DNA from: Lepturacanthus savala
Taxonomy: Eukaryota > Chordata > Actinopteri > Scombriformes > Trichiuridae
NCBI GenBank assembly: GCA_030544235.1
Contig: CM060477.1
Location: forward strand, 27,044,038-27,108,037
Direction of reading: 5' to 3'
Length of the DNA stretch: 64,000 bases
Both the position numbers and the translations under genes were made by a program. Shown in pieces: positions 20,380 through 31,300 of the stretch. The number at the start of each line of letters is the position of its first letter. Position 1 is the first letter of the stretch. The notes beneath the pieces are model-generated. The model was given only the letters and a program-made list of their open reading frames with translations, searched no databases and was not told the DNA's origin.

Positions 20380-21180
20380 CCTCTGGCTTCGTTCTCCGAC
20401 CACGCCGAGTCCTGCGGGGATGAAATAATTGATTGTGCCGGCTGACGGGGCCGATAATATCTCGTTATGGGCCGTATGCACGGAGAGTCCCCCCAAGTGT
20501 TCCCGTGCCTCCCCTTGCCTCCCGTGCCCTTGATAAAGTCTGCTCCGCATTATCTTCACTGGGAGCTACCGAAGTGGCCGGGGCCTTATCTCCGGTGACC
20601 TCGCCGGCCAGGCATTAATCACTGACTGCAAAGAAAGAAATTAGGCTCTCTGAGCAATCTCTGCACAATCTGCCAATGATTAACTCGTGGCCCCGCTCTC
20701 TTCTGACACCATGGCACCAAACCACTTCCAAAAAAAACACCCACGAGCTTTAAAAAAAGAGAAAAAATCCGGGGAATGCACACATGACATCACAATTAAC
20801 CGCATTTGCAGCCAGTTAAGAAGGCTCCTCTGTTGCCTTCTTGATTGGTGCTGTGTCTATGGGAAAGACACAATTAGCTATACATAATGAACCCGATTTG
20901 GCAAATTATTTAGCGCGCCGCTCGGTACAGTAGTGTTAATGAAATTACACTTCCCACATCCTCGCCCTCCCCTCCCCATTAATGGATTACAACGCAGCTC
21001 GTTATCAAACGCACGTCCGCAGGTTTTGTTGTGCAGAGACAACAATTACGTCCATTACGGAATGAGGCAATTAACAGCACTTGGTTCAGAACGTTGTTAT
21101 TGCTCCCCACCCGTACAACTCATTTTGTACGGGAGAGTGTCGGTTTTATCGGAGCAAAAAAGGTGTGTGTTCAGGAGTAA
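20380..21180. other. Large GC-richer repeat-free island, candidate conserved non-coding cluster
   Basis: About 800 bp with balanced composition, many CGs and no repeats, unlike its neighbours. It is dense in motifs such as TAATTGATTGTGC, CATTAATCACTGAC, GCCAATGATTAACTC and AGGCAATTAACAGC. The open frames present on both strands overlap and look like by-products of low stop density. A distal enhancer group for a neighbouring developmental gene is my inference. An unannotated exon cannot be excluded. Confidence 0.4.
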
Positions 21181-22237
21181 GTGATTAAGAGCTCAGAGAG
21201 GAGGCCTGAGGAGGGAGGATAAAGGAATCGGGAGCATTTCAGCATGGAATGGAAACCCCCTAGGCGTTTCAAATGGTTTCCCACCACCTGGCCCCCGAGC
21301 CCAATGAAAGTGGATTGGTTGGTTAACGTAGGCGAACCCATCTTTTCACTGAGCTCATTCACCCTACCCCCCTCCCCACCCGCTGCCTACTTCCCCCAGG
21401 GCTGGAGCTCTTCTTGGGCATGGCTTGGCTCCTGACTGGGGGTAAGACACCCATGATGGACGCTCAAAGGGTTTGACTCCCCACCCCCTGTGACTGATGA
21501 GCCAACGGGCAAACAACACAGCTTCTAAAGTTCTCTGCCAAGTGGAATATTGATTTCATGTTCCGTGCACTTTGGACACTGGCACCAACTCCAAACTTCC
21601 ACCCCCCCCCCCCCCCCCAACTTACCCATCTCACATTGGAAGAAATTCAATCGATTTTTTTAGTTGTGTACTTTCGCATTGTTGCTAAGGAGACGACACC
21701 GTAGAGCCTTGGAGTTTTAGAAACAATGCGGGTAGGACGGAGTAGACTCCCACACACAGCTGTTGCTTGGGGAAAACGCGGTGCATGCGAGGTGAATCTA
21801 TAGCAGAAAGAAGAGAACGATCCAACTGACCCGCCGTGTTTCTCGCGGCGCTCGTGCGCAGCTCTCCTCACCTCTCTCTTGGAAAAAACAAAACAAAAAT
21901 GGAAATGGGAGCGAACTGTGAAGCATCTTCTCCATCAAGCCCTTAGCAGGAGTGTGAGTTTATTTCAACTCAACACTTTTTCTTGATTTCGAGTATCACT
22001 TATATATTATTTTTGTCATTACAGCTCAAGAGGCTTTAATAAGTCATTTGAGCTAATCTCAACGCCTGCTGCACTGCACATACGCTGCATGGAAAAGGTT
22101 CTAATGACTCTAATAATGGAAGTGACATGCGATATATAGAGGTTGAATCTAATTTTGCATTAATAAAAATGAGTAACTGGTGTTTCTAAGTAGGTGGAAA
22201 AATACCCACAGCATTCCAAAGAGGTCTAGCACCTTCC
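21181..22237. other. Intergenic DNA with a poly-C tract
   Basis: A C run of about 18 bp lies near 21601-21618. Sequence to 21900 is moderately GC-rich with no identified feature; from 21950 on it is AT-rich. Confidence 0.5.
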
Positions 22238-22330
22238 ACTGTAAAAAATGAAATCTTAAGTGAAAATATCTTGGTTTTGGTACAGTTACTCCAATATTTA
22301 ATAGAATTAACCCATATCAATGCAAGAGTT
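22238..22330. repeat. CACTGCAAAA-type MITE, left-end fragment
   Basis: CACTGTAAAAAATGAAATCTTAAG and the GTGAAAATATCTTGG phrase match the left end of the full element that begins at 22471. Confidence 0.6.
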
Positions 22331-22470
22331 GGCAACCAATCTCCTCTAATATTCAGTTTATAGCACTTATGACTACTGTTTCTTTAAATTACAGTATGCA
22401 TAACATTTAATGTGTGTATATGGAAACTGTGCTATAGTGTTAACATGATATGTGATGCTAACAATGCCTA

Positions 22471-23237
22471 CACTGAAAAAAATTAAATCTTAACAAGTGA
22501 AAATATCTATCTTGTTACAATTGACCAACAGTGAATAGAATTATTTTTGAAATATTGTATAATTTTGCCTATTTACATTTTTTTTTTCTTGATTTTGGTC
22601 AGTTTAGTCTTGTTGTCTTGAGATTCAATCCATTTTAGCCTATGAGCCTTTAAGTCTATGACTGTCATTTTATACTTAAAATAAAAGTTAAATTGTTACT
22701 CATACAGGCTTTTTGGTCTTTTATCATGACATGATAGTAGACAACTTAGACAAAACGTTTTAAGCAAAAGAATTGAGTTTCCAAGTGCTTTCTCTTATGA
22801 CATCAACTTCCTGCCTCTTCCTCCCAAGAACATGAACAAACTTTCCCAGAAAGAGTCATTTTATTTAGATGATAGTATGATTTTAAACCCTGACATGTAT
22901 GTATCTATTTAATCATTCAAGTCTCTAGAATAATTAATTTCTGATAAATAGGTTTTTGTTTATGGGCATATTTGTACAAACAGCAACTATAATAGCCATT
23001 AAAAGGCTATTTTCTGCAAAGAAAAGACTACAAAATGGAAAAAAATAGATACATAACATGATTGTTACTGACTCAGTTGATATAATTCTATGCAAGAAAT
23101 CTTTGAAAAAAATCTTGGCTTAAATGGGTTAATTGTTTTTTTGTCTCATACTATGGACTTTTTTTTTTTTTTATAAAATTAGTCTAATTGTACAAAATAT
23201 AACATATTTCTGCCTAGTAAAGATTTCATTTGCAGTG
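22471..23237 (+). repeat. CACTGCAAAA-type MITE, near-complete copy
   Basis: The left end CACTGAAAAAAATTAAATC and right end AAAGATTTCATTTGCAGTG are inverted counterparts. The 767-bp interior has no coding capacity and is full of AT-rich phrases (GTGAAAATATCT, GGCTTAAATGGG). The form is that of a non-autonomous DNA transposon. I do not see a clear target duplication, so the superfamily is left open. Confidence 0.65.
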
Positions 23238-23964
23238 TATTAATAGCTGTTAGATTGCTTCTGTTCCACTCTGCCTTTGAAACTGAAACACTTTCAACTC
23301 GGCTGTGACAGCGTTCTCAGCTCTGACTTCTGACGTTAACGGAAAGCAGTATTATTCCTACAACAAGTATAATGCTGCCACAGTTCTGCTCCGTTGTGCA
23401 CCTGTGTGCTCACCAAGTATTTTTCACCCGACCACTGCTCCACTCCGCCTGTCAGCCACTCCCACTTCATCAGTTAACTAGTACTCACCTGGCACACAAG
23501 TGCTCCACATCAGCAATCAGCTTCTGTAGAAGCTTCTTCTGCTCACTCACTCATTGCTGGATTGTTCTTCATGCAGGACTCTGCGGGACACCTCCTTGAA
23601 TTGATCTCCTGTCGCCAACCCTGACCTTCCTGCCACCTCAGCCTTCTGTCCCCGCCTGCACATTTCTTCCTAGAAATGCTACGAAAATACATTTTGATGC
23701 TGAGACTCTTAAAATATTGTATTTTCCACTGAGAATAATGACAATGGCCACCATCTTGCATCACTGCAGGGGCTTGTACGTTGATTATTTTGCACAAGAT
23801 CATTTTCCAAATAGTTACTGACACAAAATAATGTTTTTGTATGGTGTTTTGTTTTTTTTTGTTTTTTTGTTTCATGGTGTTGACTGGTTCTGATTTGACT
23901 GTTTGATGAAAAATGAGGTTCCCAAAAGACAGAAGCTAAAAATTGTGTAGTGTATTTTGTTTTA
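23238..23964. other. Intergenic DNA, partly GC-richer
   Basis: 23280-23680 is less AT-rich and contains pyrimidine-rich text like the edge of an old retrotransposon. I could not match it to another part of the window and do not call it. Confidence 0.4.
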
Positions 23965-24130
23965 TACTGCAAAAAGTGGAAATCCTCAAGGGGTACTATC
24001 TTGCAATTAGTACAATTGGTCCAAAATTTAGTTGAATTATCTTGATTTTTAATTTTATTTTATTATTATGGATTATCTTAATTATTTTATTGATGTTCTT
24101 GATATTATTTCATTTGGTTGGCAGATAAAA
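23965..24130 (+). repeat. CACTGCAAAA-type MITE, partial
   Basis: TACTGCAAAAAGTGGAAATCC, CAATTAGTACAATTGGTCC and the following GAATTATCTTGATTTTTAAT match the family interior. The copy ends near the AGATAAAAAGTCC segment. Confidence 0.55.
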
Positions 24131-24800
24131 AGTCCAAAACATGAGATAAAAAAAACCTTAAAGGGATAGTTCAGGATTTTTGAGATTAATGAGGTAATGA
24201 GATTTAGCTTTTATTTAATTTATTTTATTTTTTTTAACTTGGTCATTTTAGTCAAGGTAGTCTTTGACTCTTTGACTTTTTATCTTATTGTCTTGTTAGC
24301 TCTTATTTTGAAAAAAAAATATATAATCATAAATCACAGATTCGCCTCAATGGGCAGATTACAGTCCAACACAACATCCTCTGTCCTAAGACCCTAACAT
24401 CGTACAAGAAAAAACTCCTTAAACCCTTTAACTGGGAAAAAAATGGTGGAAGGAGCTGAGTTGGTGTGATGGTAAAAGAAGATCATGGTTTTGGGCGGGG
24501 TCAGATTTAGTTTGACTTCTCCTCTCAGTCACTGCTCACGTTCATCAGGAGCCGGGGTCTGCCTCATCTCGGTCTCCTCCACAGAGCCAGAGGAGAGAAT
24601 GCCAGCCTTCGTTTTTTTTTTTTTTTGCCACAGCAGATGCCCTGATCTCAGGGTCCCCAGCAGGGCTGGTGTCACGCAGGCCCGACGCTCCATCCATCAG
24701 CTGCCGCCTCAACAGCGATGCCCCCACACCAGCCCCGCCATCCATTTGTCGCCCGCAGATTACATGTCTGGGAGCCTTCTCTTGAAAGGCTTTTGATATA

Positions 24801-26365
24801 CAGTGGGGAAAACAAGTATTTGAACACCCTGCTATTTTGCATGTCCACTGTGAGAGAGATAAACTAAAAAGAAAAATCCAGAAATCACAATGCATGATTT
24901 TTTAACAATTTATTTGTGTGATATAGCGGCAAATAAGTATTTGAACACCTGAGAAAATGAATGTTAATATTTGGTACAGTAGCCTTTGTTTGCTATTACA
25001 GAGGTCAAACGTTTCCTGTATTTTTTCACCAGGTTTGCACATACTGCAGGAGGGATCCTGGCCCACTCCTCCACACAGATCTTCTCTAGATCAGTCAGGT
25101 TTCTGGGCTGTCGCTGAGAAACACGGAGTTTGAGCTCCCTCCAAAGATTTTCGATTGGGTTCAGGTCTGGAGACTGGCTGGGCCATGCTAGAACCTTGAT
25201 ATGCTTCTTACGGAGCCAGTCCTTGGTTTTCCTGGCTGTGTGCTTTGGGTCGTTGTCGTGTTGGAAGACCCAGCCACGACCCATCTTCAATGCTCTGACT
25301 GAGGGAAGGAGGTTGTTCCCCAAAATCTCACAATACACGGCCCCAGTCATCCTCTCTTTAATGCAGTGCACTCGTCCTGTCCCATGTGCAGAAAAACACC
25401 CCCAAAGCATGATGCTACCACCCCCATGCTTCACAGTAGGGATGGTGTTCTTCGGATTGTACTCTTCATTCTTCTTCCTCCAAACACGCTTAGTGGAATT
25501 ATGACCAAAAAGTTCTATTTTGGTCTCATCTGACCACAAAACTTTCTCCCATGACTCCTCTGTATCATCCAAATGGTCATATGCAAACTTAAGACGGGCC
25601 TTGACATGTGCTGATTTAAGCAGGGGAACCTTTCGTGTCATGCATGATTTCAAATCATGACGTCTTAGTGTATTACCTACAGTAACCTTGGAAACGTTGG
25701 TCCCAGTTCTTTTCAGGTCATTGACCAACTCCTGTCGTGTAGTTCCGGGCTGATTCCTCACCTTTCTTAGAATCATTGAGACCCCACGAGGTGATATCTT
25801 GCATGGGGCTCCACTCCGATTGAGATTGACCGTCATGTTTAGCTTCTTCCATTTTCTAATGATTGCTCCAACAGTGGACCTTTTTTCACCAAGCTGCTTG
25901 GCAATTGCTCCGTAGCCCTTTCCAGCCTTGTGGAGGTGTACAATTTTCTCTCTTGTGTCGTTGGACAGCTCTTTGGTCTTCGCCATGTTACAAGTTAAAG
26001 TCTTGCTGATTGTATGGGGTGGACAGGTGTCTTTATGTCTTTATATGTCTTTATAACGACTTCAAACAGGTGCATCTGATTAAGGATGATACATGGAGTG
26101 CAGGTGGACTTCTAATGGGCGAACTAACAGGTCCTTCAGGGTCAGAATTCTAGATGACACACAGGTGTTCAAATACTTATTTGCCGCTATATCACACAAA
26201 TAAATTGTTAAAAAATCATGCATTGTGATTTCTGGATTTTTCTTTTTAGTTTATCTCTCTCACAGTGGACATGCACCTACGATGAAAATTTCAGACCCCT
26301 CCATGATTTCTAAGTGGGAGAAATAGCAAAATAGCAGGGTGTTCAAATACTTGTTTTCCCCACTG
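24801..26365 (-). mobile_element. Complete Tc1/mariner transposon (Tc1-like, DD34E) with IR/DR termini
   Basis: The element is 1565 bp and is flanked by TA on both sides (24799-24800 and 26366-26367), the target duplication of Tc1 elements. Both ends read CAGTGGGGAAAAC inwards. Each inverted repeat carries two direct repeats of AAGTATTTGAACACC: outer at 24814 and 26352, inner at 24936 and 26178. This is the IR/DR layout known from fish Tc1 elements. The right repeat runs to about 206 bp, while the left has lost 53 bp between TGC microhomologies. The transposase gene lies between on the minus strand. Confidence 0.97.
24964..25986 (-). CDS. Tc1-like transposase, full-length uninterrupted frame
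   Basis: A 340-residue enzyme for cut-and-paste transposition, the usual length for the fish Tc1 family. Residues 1-50 and about 65-120 form two helix-turn-helix DNA-binding parts that would bind the terminal direct repeats, joined by a short basic linker. The catalytic DDE domain follows, with Asp153 in WSDETK, Asp244 in QHDNDPKHT and Glu279 in NPIENLW; the last two are separated by 34 residues, so DD34E. The glycine-rich KHGGGSIMLWG box lies at 186-196. Start ATG at 25986 gives MAKTKELS, the expected N-terminus. No stop or frameshift is present, which is unusual because most vertebrate copies are dead. Missense damage cannot be excluded by eye. Confidence 0.97.
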   Translation of the reverse strand: MAKTKELSNDTREKIVHLHKAGKGYGAIAKQLGEKRSTVGAIIRKWKKLNMTVNLNRSGAPCKISPRGVSMILRKVRNQPGTTRQELVNDLKRTGTNVSKVTVGNTLRRHDLKSCMTRKVPLLKSAHVKARLKFAYDHLDDTEESWEKVLWSDETKIELFGHNSTKRVWRKKNEEYNPKNTIPTVKHGGGSIMLWGCFSAHGTGRVHCIKERMTGAVYCEILGNNLLPSVRALKMGRGWVFQHDNDPKHTARKTKDWLRKKHIKVLAWPSQSPDLNPIENLWRELKLRVSQRQPRNLTDLEKICVEEWARIPPAVCANLVKKYRKRLTSVIANKGYCTKY

Positions 26366-26367
26366 TA

Positions 26368-26859
26368 TATATATATATTTTAAAAAACATAAAACAGAAT
26401 TTATAGCAGCAGGGGATTTTCTTGGTATATGTTGGGTTTGTTACAGTAGCAGGAATACATCTGTTTTCCAAGAAGCTTTCACCCTACAGGGAATCAAGCC
26501 CTTGGCCCCAGCGGTGTTTGCTCACTTGGCAGACGTGGCACAAAGTAAATGGAACCTTAAACCCCTACGAGTCAATAGCTGGCAGCGGGCATTAAAAAGA
26601 TATGTATGTTCTTATTAAAAATAAGTCAATACTGAGTGTGTGTTCCTCAGGTTCTACAGGTCATGATATGAGGATATAAACATCGCTGCAATAATCTTGC
26701 ATTTAGGCATTTCCCCCAAGTAAATATGGTGGCTTCTCTATGCCTGTTGTTCAGGGTGTTGGGAAATGTTCATATCTCAGAGCCTCAGGGCCTGAGGTAT
26801 GAACCTGTAGTTCTGACTAACATCCACCTGTCTGCTAGTCAGGAGTCTCTCTGATTCTG
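26368..26859. other. Unique intergenic DNA right of Tc1
   Basis: A short TATATATAT run continues from the TA target, followed by unremarkable mixed DNA without a gene. Confidence 0.5.
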
Positions 26860-27168
26860 ACAATTGGCAACTATTTTAATAATTGATTAATTGTTTTGAG
26901 TCATTTTTAAGAAGAAATTGTCCACATCCTCTGGTTCCAGCTTCTAAAATCAGATTATTTTCTGGTTTCTTTCGTCTTCTATAATAATAAACTGATGATT
27001 TTTGAGTTGTCGACTGTTGGTCTGGACAAAATAATACATTTTGGTTGCAGCTTCAGCTTTTTGGAAACAATGATCAATGTTTTACACCATTTTATGAACC
27101 AAACAATCATTTCAATAATCAATATATTAATTAACTATCAAATTGATTGATAGTTGTAGCCCTATAAT
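26860..27168 (-). repeat. Family A dispersed repeat, reverse copy
   Basis: Ends GGCAACTATTTTAATAATTG (left) and TGATAGTTGTAGCCC (right), with ACACCATTTTATGAACCAAAC and GACTGTTGGTCTGGAC inside, are the reverse of the copy at 4751-5072. Confidence 0.65.
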
Positions 27169-27354
27169 CTACATTTCCACAGGGCTGATGGCATTTTCAG
27201 TTTGTCAACATGGTTTCCATTCCCTAATTTATTCTTGTCATTTTGCAAATCATTTGATTTTAGCTCCAAAAAAGAATATTCCGTCCTACTGTCATTCTCA
27301 TTGCATCATTTTTCTTTAGTTATTCATCTGCAGGGTAGTCCCATAGATTTCATT

Positions 27355-27428
27355 CACTCATCTTCTATACCTGCTTATTCCTCATTAGGGTCATGGGGGT
27401 CTGCTGGAGCCAATCTATTCTAGTCTAT
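27355..27428 (-). repeat. LINE 3'-end fragment (short)
   Basis: CTTCTATACCTGCTTATTCC followed by CTCATTAGGGTCATGGGGG and CTGCTGGAGCC is the same 3' LINE end seen at 35928-36052 and 46955-47214, in reverse orientation and cut short. Confidence 0.65.
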
Positions 27429-27718
27429 CTATTTCAATAATCAATAGATTAATGGACTATCAAACTAGAGACTAGTTGTTTTCCTTCAGCAATTGCTCTA
27501 TTATTGAAGCATCTAGAGAGTTTTGGCTATCTTTGGTTAATTAATTCTACTTAGTGTATGTTTTGATCAGTCTTCTTTATAATATTGCTGCATCATTCAG
27601 TAAATGAATGAATTAAATTGGTACCAGCTGTGTATTGGCAACTTTTTCAAGTTTGATAACATTGCCAATTCATATAACAAGAAAGAAGTCAAATAAATAT
27701 TTGATTTTGAGATTTTCT

Positions 27719-27815
27719 TTTGCTTTGGGAAATAGTATTTGACATTTTTTCACCATTTCATTAACCAAACAACTAATTGATTAAGCGTTTTAATAATCAA
27801 TACATTAATCAACAA
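27719..27815 (-). repeat. Family A dispersed repeat, fragment
   Basis: TTTGGGAAATAGTATTTGAC, CACCATTTCATTAACCAAAC and CTAATTGATTAAGCG match family A in reverse. Confidence 0.5.
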
Positions 27816-27835
27816 TCAAAGCATCAGGAGGGTTT

Positions 27836-28746
27836 GGGTTACCAACTGATGAAATCAACCTTGTATTGCACTGTATTGACACGTATTTTTTATATGTTTA
27901 TATGATCCAGAAATTACATACATTCCAATGAACATTTGCCTTTAACCAAAATGAGTTAATTCCATCACAGATCAATATTATAAATAAAAATCAACTAGTT
28001 CATGTGACATCAACAGTATATGAAATCACACTATTTAACCAAAATCTTTTTTTGTTAACAAATGACATTGATGAAAGACAATTACTGCATGTGCAGCACA
28101 CTTCAACACTTCAATAAACTCTAAGTGATGATAATGAAACATGATGAGTCTCTGTAAATATAAAAAAAAAAAATCACACAAAAGTATTCCAAAAGTATGC
28201 AGAGGTTAAATTACCAGAGTGTAGAACAATCTGGTGATGAGTGGGTGGAAGATCCACTGCTGTGCTGATTAGGTGATGAGAGACAGGTGCAAATGATCAG
28301 CTACGATGTCAGGAAAAACCAGAGGAGTGCAACGTCCACACACACGAAGATAAATAGGTTGAAGGTGGAGAACACTGGGAAATGCACGATATCCTTCAGC
28401 ACAGCTGTAACATGTATTAATAGAAGCAGAAACATCAACTGTGAACCTTTGGTTGTGCTACTGAAACAGTGAAGAAAGAGGGTTAATAGTGGAGTTTAAC
28501 GACTATTCGAAACTGGAAGATAGCTGGGAATGGATGATGATGGATGCCATGATTTATTATGGACAAATTTCATTCATCTATGAAGCATGGAGCATCTGTT
28601 TGTGGGATCAACCTCAACTTTTGGATATAGTGTGAGCATTGCATGATGGTCTATATCCTTTGTGTATATTCTTTGTAAAATGTTTTGTATCAATATTCAA
28701 AACATCATTATTATCATTATTATCATTAAATGTCCCAGGTTTCCCT
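27836..28746. other. Unique AT-rich intergenic DNA
   Basis: No gene, repeat edge or RNA gene is supported. Confidence 0.5.
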
Positions 28747-28890
28747 GTGTTGCAGTGGTGTAGCACTTGGATCATGAGCAGCAGATCCAGGTTCAAGTCC
28801 CAGCTAAAGTATTCCTTTGCTGCTAGTCTCACTTCCTGTCTGGCTGCTGTATAATACAAATGTCTATGCCACAAAAAATAAAGTTTTAAA
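28747..28890 (+). repeat. tRNA-like SINE (family D), forward copy
   Basis: TTGCAGTGGTGTAGCAC, a B-box-like AGGTTCAAGTCCCAGC and the tail GTCTATGCCACAAAAAATAAAG match the reverse of 45523-45631. Both copies end beside an AAATCCCATAG sequence. Confidence 0.65.
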
Positions 28891-30459
28891 TCCCATAGAT
28901 TTATGTATTACATCTTGCTGCTATCCTGCAGCAGCATGTATCCTGCACTCCTTTACTTATTTGCTCTTTGCTTTACTGTTGCTACCTGAATGTTCCAAAT
29001 AATTGATACATGATACACATATTTTGTCAATAAATGTAAACAAGAATTTTTGATGGAGGTTGGAAGAAGATTTGTTTGTTTAAGGTGTTTTCACACCACT
29101 ATTTCAATTATTTGGTCCACACCAGGCAATAAAATGTGTCTGATTGACGTTTCATCAATGTTTATCTTAAAACAAACAGGAAATAAAGGAATTAGTACAG
29201 TATAAAGAAATAAATCAATTAAATATTGAAATCTGAAACAAAAGCCTTTTTTGGTGGCTTTCTGTTGCTGTCTGATTTTCCATCTAGAGTATAAATGTGG
29301 GTTTGTAGTTTACTGGGTTTGAGAGACCATGATAGTAAGAGTAGTCACATGATCTGATAGTGGTGTGAGTGGGTTGACTGAAATCTCAGAGAGAAATTCT
29401 GTCCAGATCTGCTTTGGGCACAATCACGCCACAGTGCTACCCCTGAGAGCTAAATGTGTACCGGCCCAGAGAGTCTCTTTATCACCAATCATTGACTATG
29501 TACAGAACCAATGAGAGTCAGAAATGTACAAGTTAAGTTCCACTTGTGTTTGCAATTTTATCACATTTTATCAAAATTGCAAATTGGGGAGAGAGACCTG
29601 GTTCCTTCAGGTAAGTGTTTGTCTCCCTGGATGTTTACAGACTCAGCTATCTCTGCAGCTCTAACATTCAGGTCCCTACAGACTAGTTTCCCAGTTTTTA
29701 AAATTGGTTCATTTCCTCCTCCAGAATAGGGAAAAAACATCTTTACTGTACATTCTGAGGGGAGGGGGGTATGTAAATAGCACACAGGTGCACATGTTGG
29801 TGTGCACATACCTGTATGTCTTTATTATTTCCAGTATCTATGCTGGCTCTGCGGAGTGTAATTGATTGGATAATAATGTCAACATAACCACCAGGACAAC
29901 CAGTGTAACTGTCTCTTCTATTGTAAAGAGATACGTATATCAGTCTGTTATCTCTCTAATAAAATTAGGATTCCTGCTCTTTAATCCAAAGATGATCTAA
30001 AGCCTTGAATTTTCCAACATGTTAGTTGAAACAATTTCAAATCTAAATGTTTGTAGCTCTGTTGTATAGCTAGGTAAACATTGAAATATATGGATAACAA
30101 CGAATAAATAGGTTTGTAGCAGCTGATAACGTAATAACAGCCGACTATAATCCATGGGCCCCTCCCATGTCGACCTTCTAGGTTGTGCCTGGCCGGACCC
30201 CATGCGCAGAGACCCATCCACCAGGTATGGCTCCAGGAGAGGGCCCTGGTGACCTGGGCAGGGTTAACACAGACCCAACATTTTTACTCATCATCAGTAG
30301 AATTTGAGCTGCATTTCATCTGGTCCTTTACCTAGGACCCTTGTTGTGGTAGACCCTTCCAGGGGCATGAAGCCTCTGACAACATAGCTCCTGGGAATAG
30401 TGGAACACAAACCTCTCCACTGCGGTAAGGTGGCAGCTCCAGGAGGGGCCATCAGAGAG
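28891..30459. other. Intergenic DNA, nothing assigned
   Basis: Open frames at 29511-29729 and 29561-29809 are short and without domains. 30150-30450 is more GC-rich and could be more of the hAT fossil or its flank, but I see no motif. Confidence 0.45.
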
Positions 30460-31300
30460 TGTGGGGTGTTTTTGTCAAACTGTTGAAGGACTGGCATTAT
30501 TTACTGGCATTAGTTCTGAAGCGCCGGTTGCCGAGGCCAACACCAACTAGATGGAGCTCACACTCAAAGCTGGTCCAAGCCATTAGCCTCAACTATGGAG
30601 ATCTACTCAGGATGGCTCATATGATGGCTACAGAGTACCAAGGCTGGCTGTCAAAGGCTTCACCCTGTTTTCTTTTAATGGCCTATGGAGAAGTCTTCAA
30701 AGCTACAGATGCTGTTTCTTCTGTGGTGCAAAACAAGTGTGTCATCTAAGAGAGGACTCTTCACATCAGGTTTGAATAGAGATACCAACAACTGGGATTA
30801 ATTGATGCATCTATGTGAGGTGATCAACCAAGATCAGAGACCAGAGAAGGCTTCCGATCGATAGCATCTTGGACAACATCTGCACTCCAAATAAAAACAG
30901 GCTTTGACTGTTAAGGCAAGCTGTCATTCATTGGATTGGTGGACACACGCAAATTCAGGCATGTCAAGAAGTTTTGATCATGAATTCCTGAAGAGCGTGG
31001 CCAATGCATATTCAACATACTTTGATTTTGTCAGGCTTAAAGAAGCATCCAAGCTCCTCTCTCTTGTTCTGACACTTCCTGCGACAATGACCTCAGTGGA
31101 GAAATCCTTTTTCAGCTCTGAATAAAATCAAGAGCTACAGCTGGAAGGTCTGAAGATGAACACCTCTCATCCTTGGCCTTCATTTTCATCTGACACATCT
31201 GATGAGTCTGAAGAAGGACAATGAGATGTCATCAAGACATTTATGGAAAAAGACACGTGTATGGTATTAATCTTCAAATGTGCTAAATGAATTGTGACGT
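30460..31300 (+). pseudogene. hAT-superfamily transposase fossil (ZMYM1-like / hAT C-terminal region)
   Basis: The frame at 30459-30749 contains LKRRLPRPTPTRWSSHSK, the TRWSSH motif common in hAT transposases and their host-domesticated relatives. Farther down, the frame at 30904-31125 ends with LVLTLPATMTSVEKSFF, matching the hAT C-terminal dimerisation motif (usually LLTIPVTSASAERSFS-like). The order is right for one transposase, but frames change and stops intervene, including a TAA right after FFSSE. No terminal repeats were found. Any function of the element is lost. Confidence 0.72.
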
